Shown here in pieces: positions 1 to 8,264 of a DNA stretch of 64,000 nucleotides. This DNA comes from Luteimicrobium subarcticum (GTDB lineage: Bacteria > Actinomycetota > Actinomycetes > Actinomycetales > Cellulomonadaceae). The notes under the pieces were generated by a model that saw only the letters and a list, made by a program, of their open reading frames with translations, was not told the origin of the DNA and did not search any database. Within the stretch, counting starts at the first letter, position 1, and the number at the start of each line of letters is the position of its first letter. Location: NCBI RefSeq assembly GCF_002798015.1, contig NZ_PGTZ01000007.1, forward strand, positions 796,797 through 860,796, written 5' to 3'. The position numbers and the translations under genes are program-made.

Positions 1-303
1 GACCAGCCCCTCGTCCGCCACGAGCTGGAGCGGGGCATCGCCCCCGTCATCTCGCTCTTCGCCGACACCGAGGAGGAGGACACCCTCCTCGGCTGGCAGG
101 AGCGCGCGCTGTGCGCGCAGACCGACCCGGAGGCGTTCTTCCCCGAGAAGGGCGGCTCGACCCGCGAGGCCAAGCGTGTCTGCTCGGGCTGCGAGGTGCG
201 CCAGGAGTGCCTGGAGTACGCGCTCGAGAACGACGAGCGGTTCGGCATCTGGGGCGGCCTGTCCGAGCGCGAGCGGCGCAAGCTCAAGCGCCAGGCCATC
301 TGA
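1..303 (+). CDS. whiB: WhiB-family iron-sulfur transcriptional regulator (WhiB2/WhmD type), 5' end cut off
   Basis: The frame is open from base 1 to the TGA at 301-303, so the start lies upstream of the window. The 100 visible residues carry the WhiB signature: four cysteines (window residues 38, 61, 64, 70; spacing C-x22-C-x2-C-x5-C) that bind a 4Fe-4S cluster, then GIWGG and a basic tail (RRKLKRQ). Known WhiB proteins bind sigma-factor region 4 and alter promoter choice. The segment WQERALCAQTDPEAFFPEK is typical of the WhiB2/WhmD subgroup, which controls septation and division. Its position next to DUF5719, zincin, DUF3499 and manB matches the actinobacterial whiB2 neighbourhood. The subgroup call rests on remembered similarity, not a search. 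Confidence 0.93.
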   Translation, partial: DQPLVRHELERGIAPVISLFADTEEEDTLLGWQERALCAQTDPEAFFPEKGGSTREAKRVCSGCEVRQECLEYALENDERFGIWGGLSERERRKLKRQAI

Positions 304-374
304 CCGGGGTCCGGGCTCGCCCACGACCGGAAATCCCACGGTTCGCAGCCCGACCGTCGCATGATGGCCTGGCC

Positions 375-3300
375 ATGACCGAGACCAGCCCGACGCCTCG
401 TCCCACGCCTGGCGTGCCGGACGACCGCTCCCCGGACCGCGACACGACCCTCCCCGGCGTGTCGCCCGGTGGGGCGCGGCCCGGCGCCCGGACGGTCACC
501 GCGGTCCTCGTGACGCGCGGCGCCACGCCGTGGCTCCGCCGGACCCTCGCCGCCGTCCACGACCAGGTCCATGCCCCGGACCGGGTCGTGGTCGTCGACG
601 TCACCGCCGCGCGCACCGCCGTCGGGTTCGACGACCTGCAGCTCGGTGACGCGCACCTGGTCCCCGCCCCGGGCGCGCGGAGCTTCGGTGACGGCGTGTC
701 CGTCGCGCTCGGCGACCCGGAGCGCGCCGTGCCGGACGACGGGTGGCTGTGGCTCCTGCACGACGACTCCGTCCCGGCCCCGGACGCCCTCGACCGGCTC
801 CTCGTGGCCGTCGAGCACTCCCGGACCATCGCGGTGGCCGGGCCCAAGCAGCGCCGCTGGTCCGGCGGCCACCCCGACGCCCCCACCCCGGCGCCCGCCC
901 CCCGGCTCATCGAGGTCGGTGTCACCACCTCGCACGCCGGACGCCGCACCGTCGGCTTCGAGCCCGGCGAGATCGACCAGGGCCAGCACGACGGCACGGA
1001 GGACGTCCTGGCCGTCGGGCTCGCCGGCGCGCTCGTCCGGCACGACGTGTGGACCGCGCTCGGCGGCACCGACCCGGACCTCGGACCCTTCGGCGACGGG
1101 CTGGACCTGTGCCGCCGGGCGCGCCGCGCCGGGCACCGTGTCGTCGTGGTGCCGCAGGCCGTCGTCGAGCACGCCCAGCTCGGCCTGCGCGGCGCCGACC
1201 CGCGCGAGGGCGACCTGCCGGACGGGAGCGACGACCCGACGTTCGCCGCCCGCCGGCGCAGCGAGGTCCGCCTGCGGCTCACCTCGTGCGCGGCCGGGCT
1301 GCTGCCGCTGCTCGCGGTGTGGCTGGTCGTGGCAGCGCCCCTGCACGCCATGTACCGGCTCGCGCTCAAGCAGCCCGGTCGGGCGCGCGACGAGCTGCTC
1401 GCGCCGCTGCTCGTGCTCGTGCGACCCGCGTCGCTGTGGCGGGCACGTCGGCGGGGACGCGGCACCGCGACCCTGCCGCGCCGCGCGCTGCGCCCCCTCG
1501 AGACGCCGTGGCGCGACGTGCGCACCGAGCGCCGGTGGCGCCGCATGGCCGCCACCGAGCAGCGGCGCGCGACGTACGCGCCGAGCGAGCTCGAGCGCGC
1601 CGAGCTCGCGCAGCTCGCCGTGCGGCGCCGGGTCGTCGGCGGCGTCGTGGTCGTCGCGCTCGTCGTGCTCACCGCGCTCGTCTTCGGGAGCGCGGTCGGC
1701 CCCCTGCTGGGCGGCGGACAGCCCGTCGGCGGGGCGCTGCTGCCCCTCGCGGTCCCGCTGGGCGAGCTGTGGCAGGCGGTGACCGGGGGATGGGTGCCCG
1801 TCGGCTACGGCGCGAGCGCCCCCGCCGACCCCGTCCACACGGTCCTGCTCGGTGCGTCCGTCCTGACCCTCGGCCACACGCAGCTCGCCCTCTCGCTGCT
1901 CGTGCTGCTGTCCTTCGTCGTGGCCGGCACCGGGGCGTGGTGCGCCGCCGGGACGCTCACCCGGTGGAACGCCGCGCGGGCCGCCGCCGCCGCCGTGTGG
2001 GTCGCCGCGCCGCCCCTGCTCCTCGCGGTCGAGGACGGGAGGCTCGGGCCGCTGCTCGCCCACGCGGCGCTGCCGTGGTTCGTCGTCGCGCTGCTCCGTG
2101 GCCTCGGTGTCGCGCAGGACGACCGGGTCGCGCCGGCCGTCCCGCGCGGACGACCGCAGGAGCGCCGCGCCCGCGACCGGACGTCCCTCGGGGCGCTCGC
2201 CTGCGCAGCGCTCGTGCTCGTCCCGGTCGTCGCGGGGGCGCCCGTCCTGCTCGTCGCGGGCGCCGTCGTCGCGGTCGTGACGGCGCTCCTGAGCTGGCGC
2301 CGCGGGCTGCGGACCGCCCTCGTGCTCGCGCCCGCGGTCGTGTTCCTCGCCCCGTTCTGGTGGTACGTCGCCCGGACGTGGGCAGACCGCGGTCTCGGGT
2401 GGCACCTCCTGGTGGCGTCGCCCGGACCGGCCGTCCCGTTCACGCCGCCGCAGCCCTGGGAGGCGGCGCTCGGGTGGCCGCGGCACGCGAGCACCGCGGA
2501 CCTCCCGGCCGCGCTCGGCGACGGTGCGGTCGCGGCCGTGCTGCCCTTCGTGCTCGTCGGTGCCGTCGCGCTCGTCGCGCTCGTCGCCGTCGTGCGGTCC
2601 CGGCGGCGCGCCGGTGTCGTGGTCGCCTGGGTCGTCGTGCTGCTCGGGCTCGCGGTCGCGCTCCTCGGCGCCGGGACCACCGTCGCCACGAGCACCGCCG
2701 GGCTCGTGCGCGGCTGGCCCGGTGCCGGGACGAGCCTCGTCGTCGCGGGCCTCCTCGGCGCCGCGCTCCTCGCCGGGCCCGGGCGCGAGCGGCTGCGCGG
2801 CCGCTACGACGCGCCCGACCGCCTGCGCACCGCGCTGCGTGCCGCCGCCGCGACCGTCGCGCTCGTCCTCCCCGCCGCGTCGCTCGCCGCGTGGACGCAC
2901 GCCGAGGTCCGCGGCGGCGACGACCCGGCCGTCGGCCGGGTCACGGTGTCCACGACGCCGGTCGTCCCGCCCGTGGCCCAGCAGATGCAGTCCTCGTCGG
3001 CGCGGCAGCGCGTCGTCGCCCTCACGCCGACGTCCGACGGCACGATCCGGTACGCACTCCTCACGGGGGACGGCACCCAGCTCACGCAGTCGTCCACGGT
3101 CGCCGAGGGCACGCTCCTCGGCGCCGCGCTCGACGGCCGCAGCGTCGCCGGGACGCCCGAGGCGGAGGTCGCCACGCTCGTCGCGGACCTCGCCGGCCGC
3201 GGGGTCGCGCCCGCGTCGTCCACGACGGCCGCACGGCTCGCCGGGCTCGGCGTCGGCGGCGTCCTCCTGACGGCCCCCGCCGGTCGTGCCGACGAGCGCG

Positions 3301-3773
3301 GCACGGCCACGACCCGCTCGGCCCTCGTCGCCCGCGTCGACACCGAGCCCGGGCTGACCCGCGTCACCGAGGGGCAGCCCAGCGTGCTCTGGCGCGTCAC
3401 GCCGACGTCGTCCGCCGACCGCGCGCCCGCGTGGGCGACCCTGCGCACCCCCGGGGGGCGCCAGCTGGCCGTCCTCCCCGCGGACGGTCCGACGGTCCGC
3501 ACCCGCCTCGACGCGGCGGGCGACGAGCGGCGCGTGGTGCTCGCCGACCGCGCCGCGGCAGGCTGGCACGCCCGGCTCGGCGGCGTCGCGCTGCACCGGG
3601 TGGCCGACGGGTGGCGCCAGGAGTTCGTCGTGCCGCCCGGGGCGTCCGGGACGCTCACCGTCCGCTACGACATGCCGCACCGGGCCCCCTGGCTCGCCGG
3701 GTCCGCGCTCGTGCTGCTCGTGGTGGTCCTGCTCGCGCTGCCCGTGCGGCGCAGGAAGGTCGTGCTGAGGTGA
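375..3773 (+). CDS. Large membrane glycosyltransferase (GT2-like domain plus multi-spanning membrane region)
   Basis: 1132 residues from ATG 375; the open frame extends upstream but there overlaps whiB, so 375 is the best start. Residues about 35-300 look like a GT-A (GT2) domain: TAVLVTRGATPWLRRTLAAV, an acidic HDDS motif near residue 133, and DGLDLCRRARRAGHRVVVVP, typical of the end of GT2 catalytic domains. About a dozen hydrophobic segments follow from residue 305 to 845, then an extracytoplasmic region and a last transmembrane helix near 1105-1125. It probably transfers a sugar from a nucleotide or lipid donor at the membrane for wall glycopolymer synthesis. The stop overlaps the GTG of the DUF5719 gene (GTGA), so the two are probably translationally coupled. 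Donor and acceptor are unknown. Confidence 0.88.
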   Translation: MTETSPTPRPTPGVPDDRSPDRDTTLPGVSPGGARPGARTVTAVLVTRGATPWLRRTLAAVHDQVHAPDRVVVVDVTAARTAVGFDDLQLGDAHLVPAPGARSFGDGVSVALGDPERAVPDDGWLWLLHDDSVPAPDALDRLLVAVEHSRTIAVAGPKQRRWSGGHPDAPTPAPAPRLIEVGVTTSHAGRRTVGFEPGEIDQGQHDGTEDVLAVGLAGALVRHDVWTALGGTDPDLGPFGDGLDLCRRARRAGHRVVVVPQAVVEHAQLGLRGADPREGDLPDGSDDPTFAARRRSEVRLRLTSCAAGLLPLLAVWLVVAAPLHAMYRLALKQPGRARDELLAPLLVLVRPASLWRARRRGRGTATLPRRALRPLETPWRDVRTERRWRRMAATEQRRATYAPSELERAELAQLAVRRRVVGGVVVVALVVLTALVFGSAVGPLLGGGQPVGGALLPLAVPLGELWQAVTGGWVPVGYGASAPADPVHTVLLGASVLTLGHTQLALSLLVLLSFVVAGTGAWCAAGTLTRWNAARAAAAAVWVAAPPLLLAVEDGRLGPLLAHAALPWFVVALLRGLGVAQDDRVAPAVPRGRPQERRARDRTSLGALACAALVLVPVVAGAPVLLVAGAVVAVVTALLSWRRGLRTALVLAPAVVFLAPFWWYVARTWADRGLGWHLLVASPGPAVPFTPPQPWEAALGWPRHASTADLPAALGDGAVAAVLPFVLVGAVALVALVAVVRSRRRAGVVVAWVVVLLGLAVALLGAGTTVATSTAGLVRGWPGAGTSLVVAGLLGAALLAGPGRERLRGRYDAPDRLRTALRAAAATVALVLPAASLAAWTHAEVRGGDDPAVGRVTVSTTPVVPPVAQQMQSSSARQRVVALTPTSDGTIRYALLTGDGTQLTQSSTVAEGTLLGAALDGRSVAGTPEAEVATLVADLAGRGVAPASSTTAARLAGLGVGGVLLTAPAGRADERGTATTRSALVARVDTEPGLTRVTEGQPSVLWRVTPTSSADRAPAWATLRTPGGRQLAVLPADGPTVRTRLDAAGDERRVVLADRAAAGWHARLGGVALHRVADGWRQEFVVPPGASGTLTVRYDMPHRAPWLAGSALVLLVVVLLALPVRRRKVVLR

Positions 3774-5470
3774 CCGCTGCCGTCCCGCCCCCTCCTCCGG
3801 CCGGCCCTGCCGGCGCCGCCCGGGCACCGGGCGCGCCCCGGCGGCCCCACGGGCGCGCGCGGGCGCTGGCCGGCACGCTCGCCGGTCTCCTCGTGGTGGC
3901 CGGCGTGGCCGCCGGGGCCACCCGGGGTGCGGACCTCGTCCCCGCCGCGGAGTCCGGCACCACCGACCTGGCGTCCCGGTCCGCGCACGTCGACGTGCCC
4001 CCTGGCGACACCGTGCTCGGCTGTCCCGCGCCGGCCCGCATCACGGACACCCGGACCGGCGGCGACGCGCAGTTCACCGCCAGCCCGGCCGACACGTGGT
4101 CGTCGCTGCGCGTCGTCGCGGCGGCCGGCGGCGGTGCCGTCGTCGCGGGCCTCGGCAGCTCGTCCGCACCGCTCACGACGCTGTCGGCGACGTCAGGGAC
4201 CGCACCCCGCGTGTCGACCGTGATCGACCCCGACGGGGCGACGGGCATCCGGGCGGACCCCGGCGGCCGGGTGGACCCGGTCGTCGCGGCGTCGCTCGCG
4301 TCCACCACCTCGCGCGGCGACCTCCGCGGGCTCGCGGCCACGGCGTGCAGTGCGCCGGCGACCGACCTGTGGCTGGTCGGCGGCAGCACGACCGTCGGGT
4401 CCAGCACCCGCCTCGTGGTGCAGAACCCCGGACGGCACGCCGCCACCGTCACCGTCGAGGTGCTCGGCGCGAACGGCGCCGTGACGCTCGCCGACGCCGC
4501 GAGCCTCGTGGTCCCGGCCGGCAAGGAGGTCACGCGGCTCGTCGAGTCGGCCGCCGCCGACCAGGACCGCACGGTCGTCCACGTCAGCGCCACGGGTGCC
4601 GCCGTCACCGCCTACCTCCAGCACACGGTGCTCGACGGGATCGTCCCGCAGGGCGTGGACTTCGTCGCCGCGGGCGCCGAACCCGCCCGGCACGCCGTCG
4701 TGAGCGGGATCGTGAGCCGCGGCGAGGCGGTCGCGGACGCCCGTGCGCCCCGCCTGCGCCTGCTCGCGACCCAGCGGTCCACGACCGCCGACATCAGCGT
4801 CTGGGGGACCTCCGGCCGGGTCTGGCTGCACGGGCTCGAGTCCGTCGACCTCACCCGTGGCGAGGTCGTCGACGTGCCCCTCGGCGGTCTGCCCGCCGGC
4901 ACCTACTCGGTCGTCGTCGACGCCGGCTCCGACGTCGTCGCCGGCGGGTTCGAGCAGCGGCCCGGTGACGCACCCGCCACCGCGGCGACCCCGTGGGACA
5001 CGGCCTGGGTGCCGAGCCAGCCGTGGGCCGCGGACCAGGACGCCCCGTCCGCCTCGTCGAGCCCGGTCGCCGTGCCCGCCCGGGTCGCCGCGGCCGTGGT
5101 GCTCACGGCCGTCCCCGAGGAGCGCGCCTCCGACGCGAAGGGCGGCGGGCCCGTCCTGGCCGCCACGGTCGTCGTCGTCACCACCGACGGGCAGCGGGTC
5201 GCGAAGGCGTTCGCCGTCAAGGCCGGGTGGACGCGGGTGGTCGACCCGGCGGAGGTGACATCGGCCGAGCCCGCCGCCGTCCTCGTCGAGGCGCCGACGG
5301 TCGGCGCGACCGGGGCCGCGTGGAGCGTCGTGCTGTCCACCGGCTCGCCCACGCCGGGGATCGCCGGTCCGGCGCCCGGCAAGCTCTTCTCGGTGGTCGC
5401 CCCGGTCGGCGCGCCCGCCGCGTCGTCCGCCGTGCGCGTCCAGCAGGACCCGACCGTCGGGCTCGGCTGA
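3770..5470 (+). CDS. DUF5719 family membrane-anchored extracytoplasmic protein
   Basis: 566 residues from GTG 3770, which overlaps the stop of the upstream glycosyltransferase by 4 nt. A proline/alanine-rich cytoplasmic N-terminus is followed by one hydrophobic segment (about residues 27-48), then a long secreted part rich in beta-strand-like Val/Thr/Ala segments, with a single pair of spaced cysteines (GCPAPARITDTR and ATACSAPATDLW). This architecture and the coupling to a membrane glycosyltransferase beside whiB match the actinobacterial DUF5719 family, whose function is unknown. Coupling suggests it works with the glycosyltransferase outside the membrane. The family call is from remembered context. 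Confidence 0.85.
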   Translation: MTAAVPPPPPAGPAGAARAPGAPRRPHGRARALAGTLAGLLVVAGVAAGATRGADLVPAAESGTTDLASRSAHVDVPPGDTVLGCPAPARITDTRTGGDAQFTASPADTWSSLRVVAAAGGGAVVAGLGSSSAPLTTLSATSGTAPRVSTVIDPDGATGIRADPGGRVDPVVAASLASTTSRGDLRGLAATACSAPATDLWLVGGSTTVGSSTRLVVQNPGRHAATVTVEVLGANGAVTLADAASLVVPAGKEVTRLVESAAADQDRTVVHVSATGAAVTAYLQHTVLDGIVPQGVDFVAAGAEPARHAVVSGIVSRGEAVADARAPRLRLLATQRSTTADISVWGTSGRVWLHGLESVDLTRGEVVDVPLGGLPAGTYSVVVDAGSDVVAGGFEQRPGDAPATAATPWDTAWVPSQPWAADQDAPSASSSPVAVPARVAAAVVLTAVPEERASDAKGGGPVLAATVVVVTTDGQRVAKAFAVKAGWTRVVDPAEVTSAEPAAVLVEAPTVGATGAAWSVVLSTGSPTPGIAGPAPGKLFSVVAPVGAPAASSAVRVQQDPTVGLG

Positions 5471-5475
5471 GCCCG

Positions 5476-5964
5476 TCAGTCCTGCCCGTACCGCCGGTCG
5501 ACATCCTCGGGGTCGCGGTGCAGCAGCCGCGCCACCTGCTCCACGACCACGTCGCGCACCAGGTCGGCCAGGTCGTCCTCGTCGAGCGCCCGCGCCTCGA
5601 CGGGCCGCCGGTACACCACGACGCGGCTCGGCTGGCCCGCCTCCGCCGGGAAGAAGCGGCCCAGCGCGACGGTGCCGTCCTCCCAGGGCGCCGGGTCCGA
5701 CGGCGGGACGTCCTCGACGGCGAACTCCGCGCCCTCGAGCTCGGCGCCCCAGCGCTGCTCGAGGCGTTCGACGGCCGCGAGCACGTGCCCGTCGAACGCC
5801 TCCGCGCGGGTGCGTGCGGCGGGCAGCGCCGCCGGGATCATCGGCCCCCGCATCCCGCGCCCGTGGCGGTCGCGGCGGCGGGGCGCGCGGGACGCGGCGG
5901 GGGCCGCGAGGGCTTGGTCGACCCGGTCGACCCGGTCGGCACGGTCGGGGGTGTCGGACGCCAT
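5476..5964 (-). CDS. Zincin-like 'metallopeptidase family' protein lacking HExxH
   Basis: 162 residues from ATG 5964 (MASDTPDRADRV). An open frame extends to 6102, but a TACGGT box exactly 6 nt before ATG 5964 supports a leaderless start there. After a basic, low-complexity first 50 residues comes the conserved core: FDGHVLAAVERLEQRWGAEL, GRFFPAEAGQPSRVVVYRRP and a C-terminal helix VVVEQVARLLHRDPEDVDRR. The family (Rv3259-like, next to whiB2 in mycobacteria) is annotated as zinc metallopeptidase, but where HExxH would be expected the sequence reads VVEQVARLL, so a catalytic zinc site is not evident. Divergent from the DUF3499 gene across 100 bp and convergent with DUF5719, 5 bp from its stop. 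Confidence 0.85.
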   Translation of the reverse strand: MASDTPDRADRVDRVDQALAAPAASRAPRRRDRHGRGMRGPMIPAALPAARTRAEAFDGHVLAAVERLEQRWGAELEGAEFAVEDVPPSDPAPWEDGTVALGRFFPAEAGQPSRVVVYRRPVEARALDEDDLADLVRDVVVEQVARLLHRDPEDVDRRYGQD

Positions 5965-5970
5965 GCACCG

Positions 5971-5976
5971 ACCGTA
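5971..5976 (-). promoter_or_regulatory. -10 element (TACGGT) for the zincin-like gene, leaderless type
   Basis: On the minus strand TACGGT lies 6 nt before ATG 5964, so transcription would begin at or next to the start codon. No ribosome binding site is seen upstream of this ATG. Confidence 0.6.
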
Positions 5977-6052
5977 CCCGGGCGCCGCGGCGGCGGGACG
6001 GTGCGTGGCGCCGTCAGCGGTGTGGCGTGCACGCCACGGCCCGGGGGAGCGG

Positions 6053-6058
6053 TACGGT
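6053..6058 (+). promoter_or_regulatory. -10 element (TACGGT) for the DUF3499 gene, leaderless type
   Basis: TACGGT lies 6 nt before GTG 6065. Together with the minus-strand box at 5971-5976 it makes this 100-bp gap a back-to-back promoter region. Confidence 0.6.
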
Positions 6059-6064
6059 TCCTCC

Positions 6065-6421
6065 GTGCAATCGGTCAGGCAGTGCTCCCGGACAGCGTGC
6101 ACGCGCCCGGCGGTCGCGACGCTGACGTACGTCTACGCCGACTCGACCGCCGTCCTCGGCCCGCTCGCCCACTACGCGGAGCCCCACAGCTACGACCTGT
6201 GCTCCGACCACGCCGACAAGCTCACCGCACCGCGCGGCTGGGACGTCGTGCGTCTCGCGGACCACTTCGAGGACCCGGGCCCCAGCCCCGACGACCTCTC
6301 GGCGCTCGCCGACGCCGTCCGGCGCGCCGGTGCCCCGATCACGCAGCAGGTGCCCGTGGTCGACCCCGCCGAGCCCGGTCGGCGCCAGCACCTGCGGGTG
6401 CTGCGCGCCGAGAGCGACTGA
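6065..6421 (+). CDS. DUF3499 family small cysteine-containing protein
   Basis: 118 residues from GTG 6065, set by a TACGGT box 6 nt upstream. The N-terminus has a CxxxxC pair (C7, C12 in RQCSRTACTRP) and a later CxxH (C46, H49 in YDLCSDHADKL), an arrangement that could form a zinc knuckle; TLTYVYADSTAVLGPL is characteristic of DUF3499. Homologues (Rv3258c in Mycobacterium) sit between the zincin-like gene and phosphomannomutase, as here. Function unknown; zinc binding is inferred from residues only. The last 40 residues are polar and probably flexible. Confidence 0.87.
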   Translation: MQSVRQCSRTACTRPAVATLTYVYADSTAVLGPLAHYAEPHSYDLCSDHADKLTAPRGWDVVRLADHFEDPGPSPDDLSALADAVRRAGAPITQQVPVVDPAEPGRRQHLRVLRAESD

Positions 6422-6481
6422 CCCGCGCGGTCCCCGGCCCAGCCCGGCGCGCACCCGCAGCCCCGCAGTCCCGCAGCCGGA

Positions 6482-6487
6482 TAGGCT
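6482..6487 (+). promoter_or_regulatory. -10 element (TAGGCT) for manB, leaderless type
   Basis: TAGGCT is followed by 7 nt and then GTG 6495. The position supports GTG 6495 as the manB start rather than codons further upstream in the open frame. Confidence 0.6.
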
Positions 6488-6494
6488 GGCGCGC

Positions 6495-7973
6495 GTGACC
6501 CGCATCGACCTGTCCTCCCTCATCAAGGCGTACGACGTGCGGGGCACCGTCCCCGACCAGCTCAGCCCCGACGTGGCGCACGCCATCGGCGCCGCGTTCG
6601 CCCGCGTGGTCGTCCTCCCGGAGGCGTCCGGAGCCCCCGCCGCGGTCGTCGGGCACGACATGCGCGACTCCGGCCCCGAGCTCGTTGCCGCGTTCACCCG
6701 TGGCCTGACCGACGCGGGCGTCGACGTGACGCTCGTCGGCCTCTGCTCCACGGACGGCCTGTACTACGCCTCCGGGGCGCTCGGCGTCCCCGGCGCCATG
6801 TTCACCGCGTCGCACAACCCGGCCGTCTACAACGGCATCAAGCTCTGCCGGGCGGGCGCGCGGCCCGTCGGCCAGGACACCGGGCTGACGCAGGTCCGCG
6901 AGCTCGCGGGCGACTACCTGGGCGACGGGCTGCCCGCGGCTGCCGACGAGGAGTCCCGCGGCACGGCGACCGAGCGCGACATGCTCGCCGACTACTCCGG
7001 CTTCCTGCGCTCGCTCGTCGACCTGTCGGGCATCCGGCCCCTCAAGGTCGTCGTGGACGCCGGCAACGGCATGGGCGGCCACACCGTGCCCGCGGTGCTG
7101 GGCACCGGCGCCGGGCTCCCCGCGCTGCCGCTCGACGTGGTCCCGCTGTACTTCGAGCTCGACGGCACGTTCCCGAACCACGAGGCGAACCCGCTCGAGC
7201 CCGCCAACCTGCGCGACCTGCAGGCCGCCGTGGTGGAGCACGACGCCGACCTCGGCCTCGCGTTCGACGGCGACGCCGACCGCTGCTTCGTCGTCGACGA
7301 GCACGGCGACCCCGTGTCGCCGTCCGCGATCACTGCGCTCGTGGGGCTGCGCGAGGTCGCGAAGGAGCTCGCGGCCGATCCCGACGCGAAGCCCGTCGTG
7401 ATCCACAACCTCATCACGTCGCGCGCGGTCCCCGACCTGCTGCGCGCCGCCGGGGCCGAGACCGTCCGCACCCGCGTGGGCCACTCGTTCATCAAGGCGC
7501 AGATGGCCGAGCACCAGGCCGTGTTCGGTGGCGAGCACAGCGCCCACTACTACTTCCGCGACTTCTTCTTCGCGGACACCGGCATGCTCGCCGCGATGCA
7601 CGTGCTCGCCGCACTCGGTGCGCAGCCCCACCCGCTGTCGGCGCTCGCGGACGCCTACCAGCCGTACGTGGCGTCGGGGGAGATCAACTCGACCGTGGCC
7701 GACGTGCCTGCGGCCCGTGAGCGCGTGGTCGAGGCGTACGTCGAGCAGCAGGGCGCCGGACCGGTCGAGGTCGACGAGCTCGACGGTCTCACGGTCTCCC
7801 ACTGGGACGGGCAGCACCCGCAGTGGTGGTTCAACCTGCGGGCGTCGAACACGGAGCCGCTGCTGCGGCTCAACGTCGAGGCCGCGGACCACGACATCAT
7901 GGAGAAGGTGCGCGACGACGTCCTGTCGCTCGTGCGCGCGCAGGGCGGCACGACCGAGGGAGCGCAGCGCTGA
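6495..7973 (+). CDS. manB: Phosphomannomutase/phosphoglucomutase
   Basis: 492 residues from GTG 6495. It interconverts hexose-6-phosphate and hexose-1-phosphate in the cytoplasm, feeding GDP-mannose and possibly, through Glc-1-P, dTDP-rhamnose and UDP-glucose. The alpha-D-phosphohexomutase landmarks are in order: KAYDVRGTVPDQ at the N-terminus, the phosphoserine loop TASHNP (S106), the metal loop DGDADR (258-263), the sugar loop GGEHSAHYYF, and the phosphate-binding RASNTEPLLRLN near the C-terminus. Length is normal. The TGA overlaps the ATG of the Trm112-like gene (TGATG), so they form one unit. The rmlA product downstream needs Glc-1-P, so this enzyme may supply the polysaccharide locus. 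Mannose versus glucose preference cannot be read from sequence alone. Confidence 0.95.
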   Translation: MTRIDLSSLIKAYDVRGTVPDQLSPDVAHAIGAAFARVVVLPEASGAPAAVVGHDMRDSGPELVAAFTRGLTDAGVDVTLVGLCSTDGLYYASGALGVPGAMFTASHNPAVYNGIKLCRAGARPVGQDTGLTQVRELAGDYLGDGLPAAADEESRGTATERDMLADYSGFLRSLVDLSGIRPLKVVVDAGNGMGGHTVPAVLGTGAGLPALPLDVVPLYFELDGTFPNHEANPLEPANLRDLQAAVVEHDADLGLAFDGDADRCFVVDEHGDPVSPSAITALVGLREVAKELAADPDAKPVVIHNLITSRAVPDLLRAAGAETVRTRVGHSFIKAQMAEHQAVFGGEHSAHYYFRDFFFADTGMLAAMHVLAALGAQPHPLSALADAYQPYVASGEINSTVADVPAARERVVEAYVEQQGAGPVEVDELDGLTVSHWDGQHPQWWFNLRASNTEPLLRLNVEAADHDIMEKVRDDVLSLVRAQGGTTEGAQR

Positions 7974-8179
7974 TGGCGAGGAGCACGGGCACGAACCTGC
8001 CGATGGACGCCTGGGCGCGCGAGCTGCTGCGCTGCCCGGTCACGGGAGCTCCGCTGGTGGACGCGACGGGCCCCGACGGGCAGCCCGAGCTGCACTCCAC
8101 GGACCCGGACCGGCCGCTCGCGTACCCGGTGCGCGAGGGCATCCCGGTGCTCCTCGAGGCGGACGCGCGCGCCCTCTAG
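7973..8179 (+). CDS. Trm112-like small protein
   Basis: 68 residues from ATG 7973, overlapping the manB stop by one base. The fold signature is LLRCPVTGAPL, then LAYPVREGIPVLLEADA, matching the Trm112/YcaR family (a zinc-ribbon-like partner of methyltransferases in eukaryotes and archaea). Classical members have CPxC and a second cysteine pair; only one cysteine is left here, so zinc binding is unlikely. Co-transcription with phosphomannomutase is common in actinobacteria. Its biochemical role is not known. Confidence 0.85.
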   Translation: MARSTGTNLPMDAWARELLRCPVTGAPLVDATGPDGQPELHSTDPDRPLAYPVREGIPVLLEADARAL

Positions 8180-8189
8180 CGATTGCGGT

Positions 8190-8252
8190 GTCCGTCCGGG
8201 GTGCGCACCCTGGACCGGAGCACGGTCCACCGCGGGGCCGGCCCGGACGGAC
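8190..8252 (+). promoter_or_regulatory. Structured leader or terminator in front of the amidase gene
   Basis: An 11-bp perfect inverted repeat (GTCCGTCCGGG at 8190-8200, CCCGGACGGAC at 8242-8252) encloses a 12-bp palindrome GGGTGCGCACCC (8199-8210) and a second hairpin GGACCG/CGGTCC (8212-8217, 8223-8228). It starts 10 bases after the Trm112-like stop and ends 12 bases before the amidase ATG. It could terminate the manB unit, act as an RNA control element of the amidase, or bind a protein. I do not recognise a known riboswitch class. Confidence 0.45.
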
Positions 8253-8264
8253 GGGGACGCACGC

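Noticed and set aside
743..5470. A 1575-codon plus-strand open frame spanning two genes
   Set aside because: Only the part from 3770 is a gene (DUF5719). The upstream part is an Arg/Pro/Ala-rich shadow of the glycosyltransferase in a GC-rich genome.
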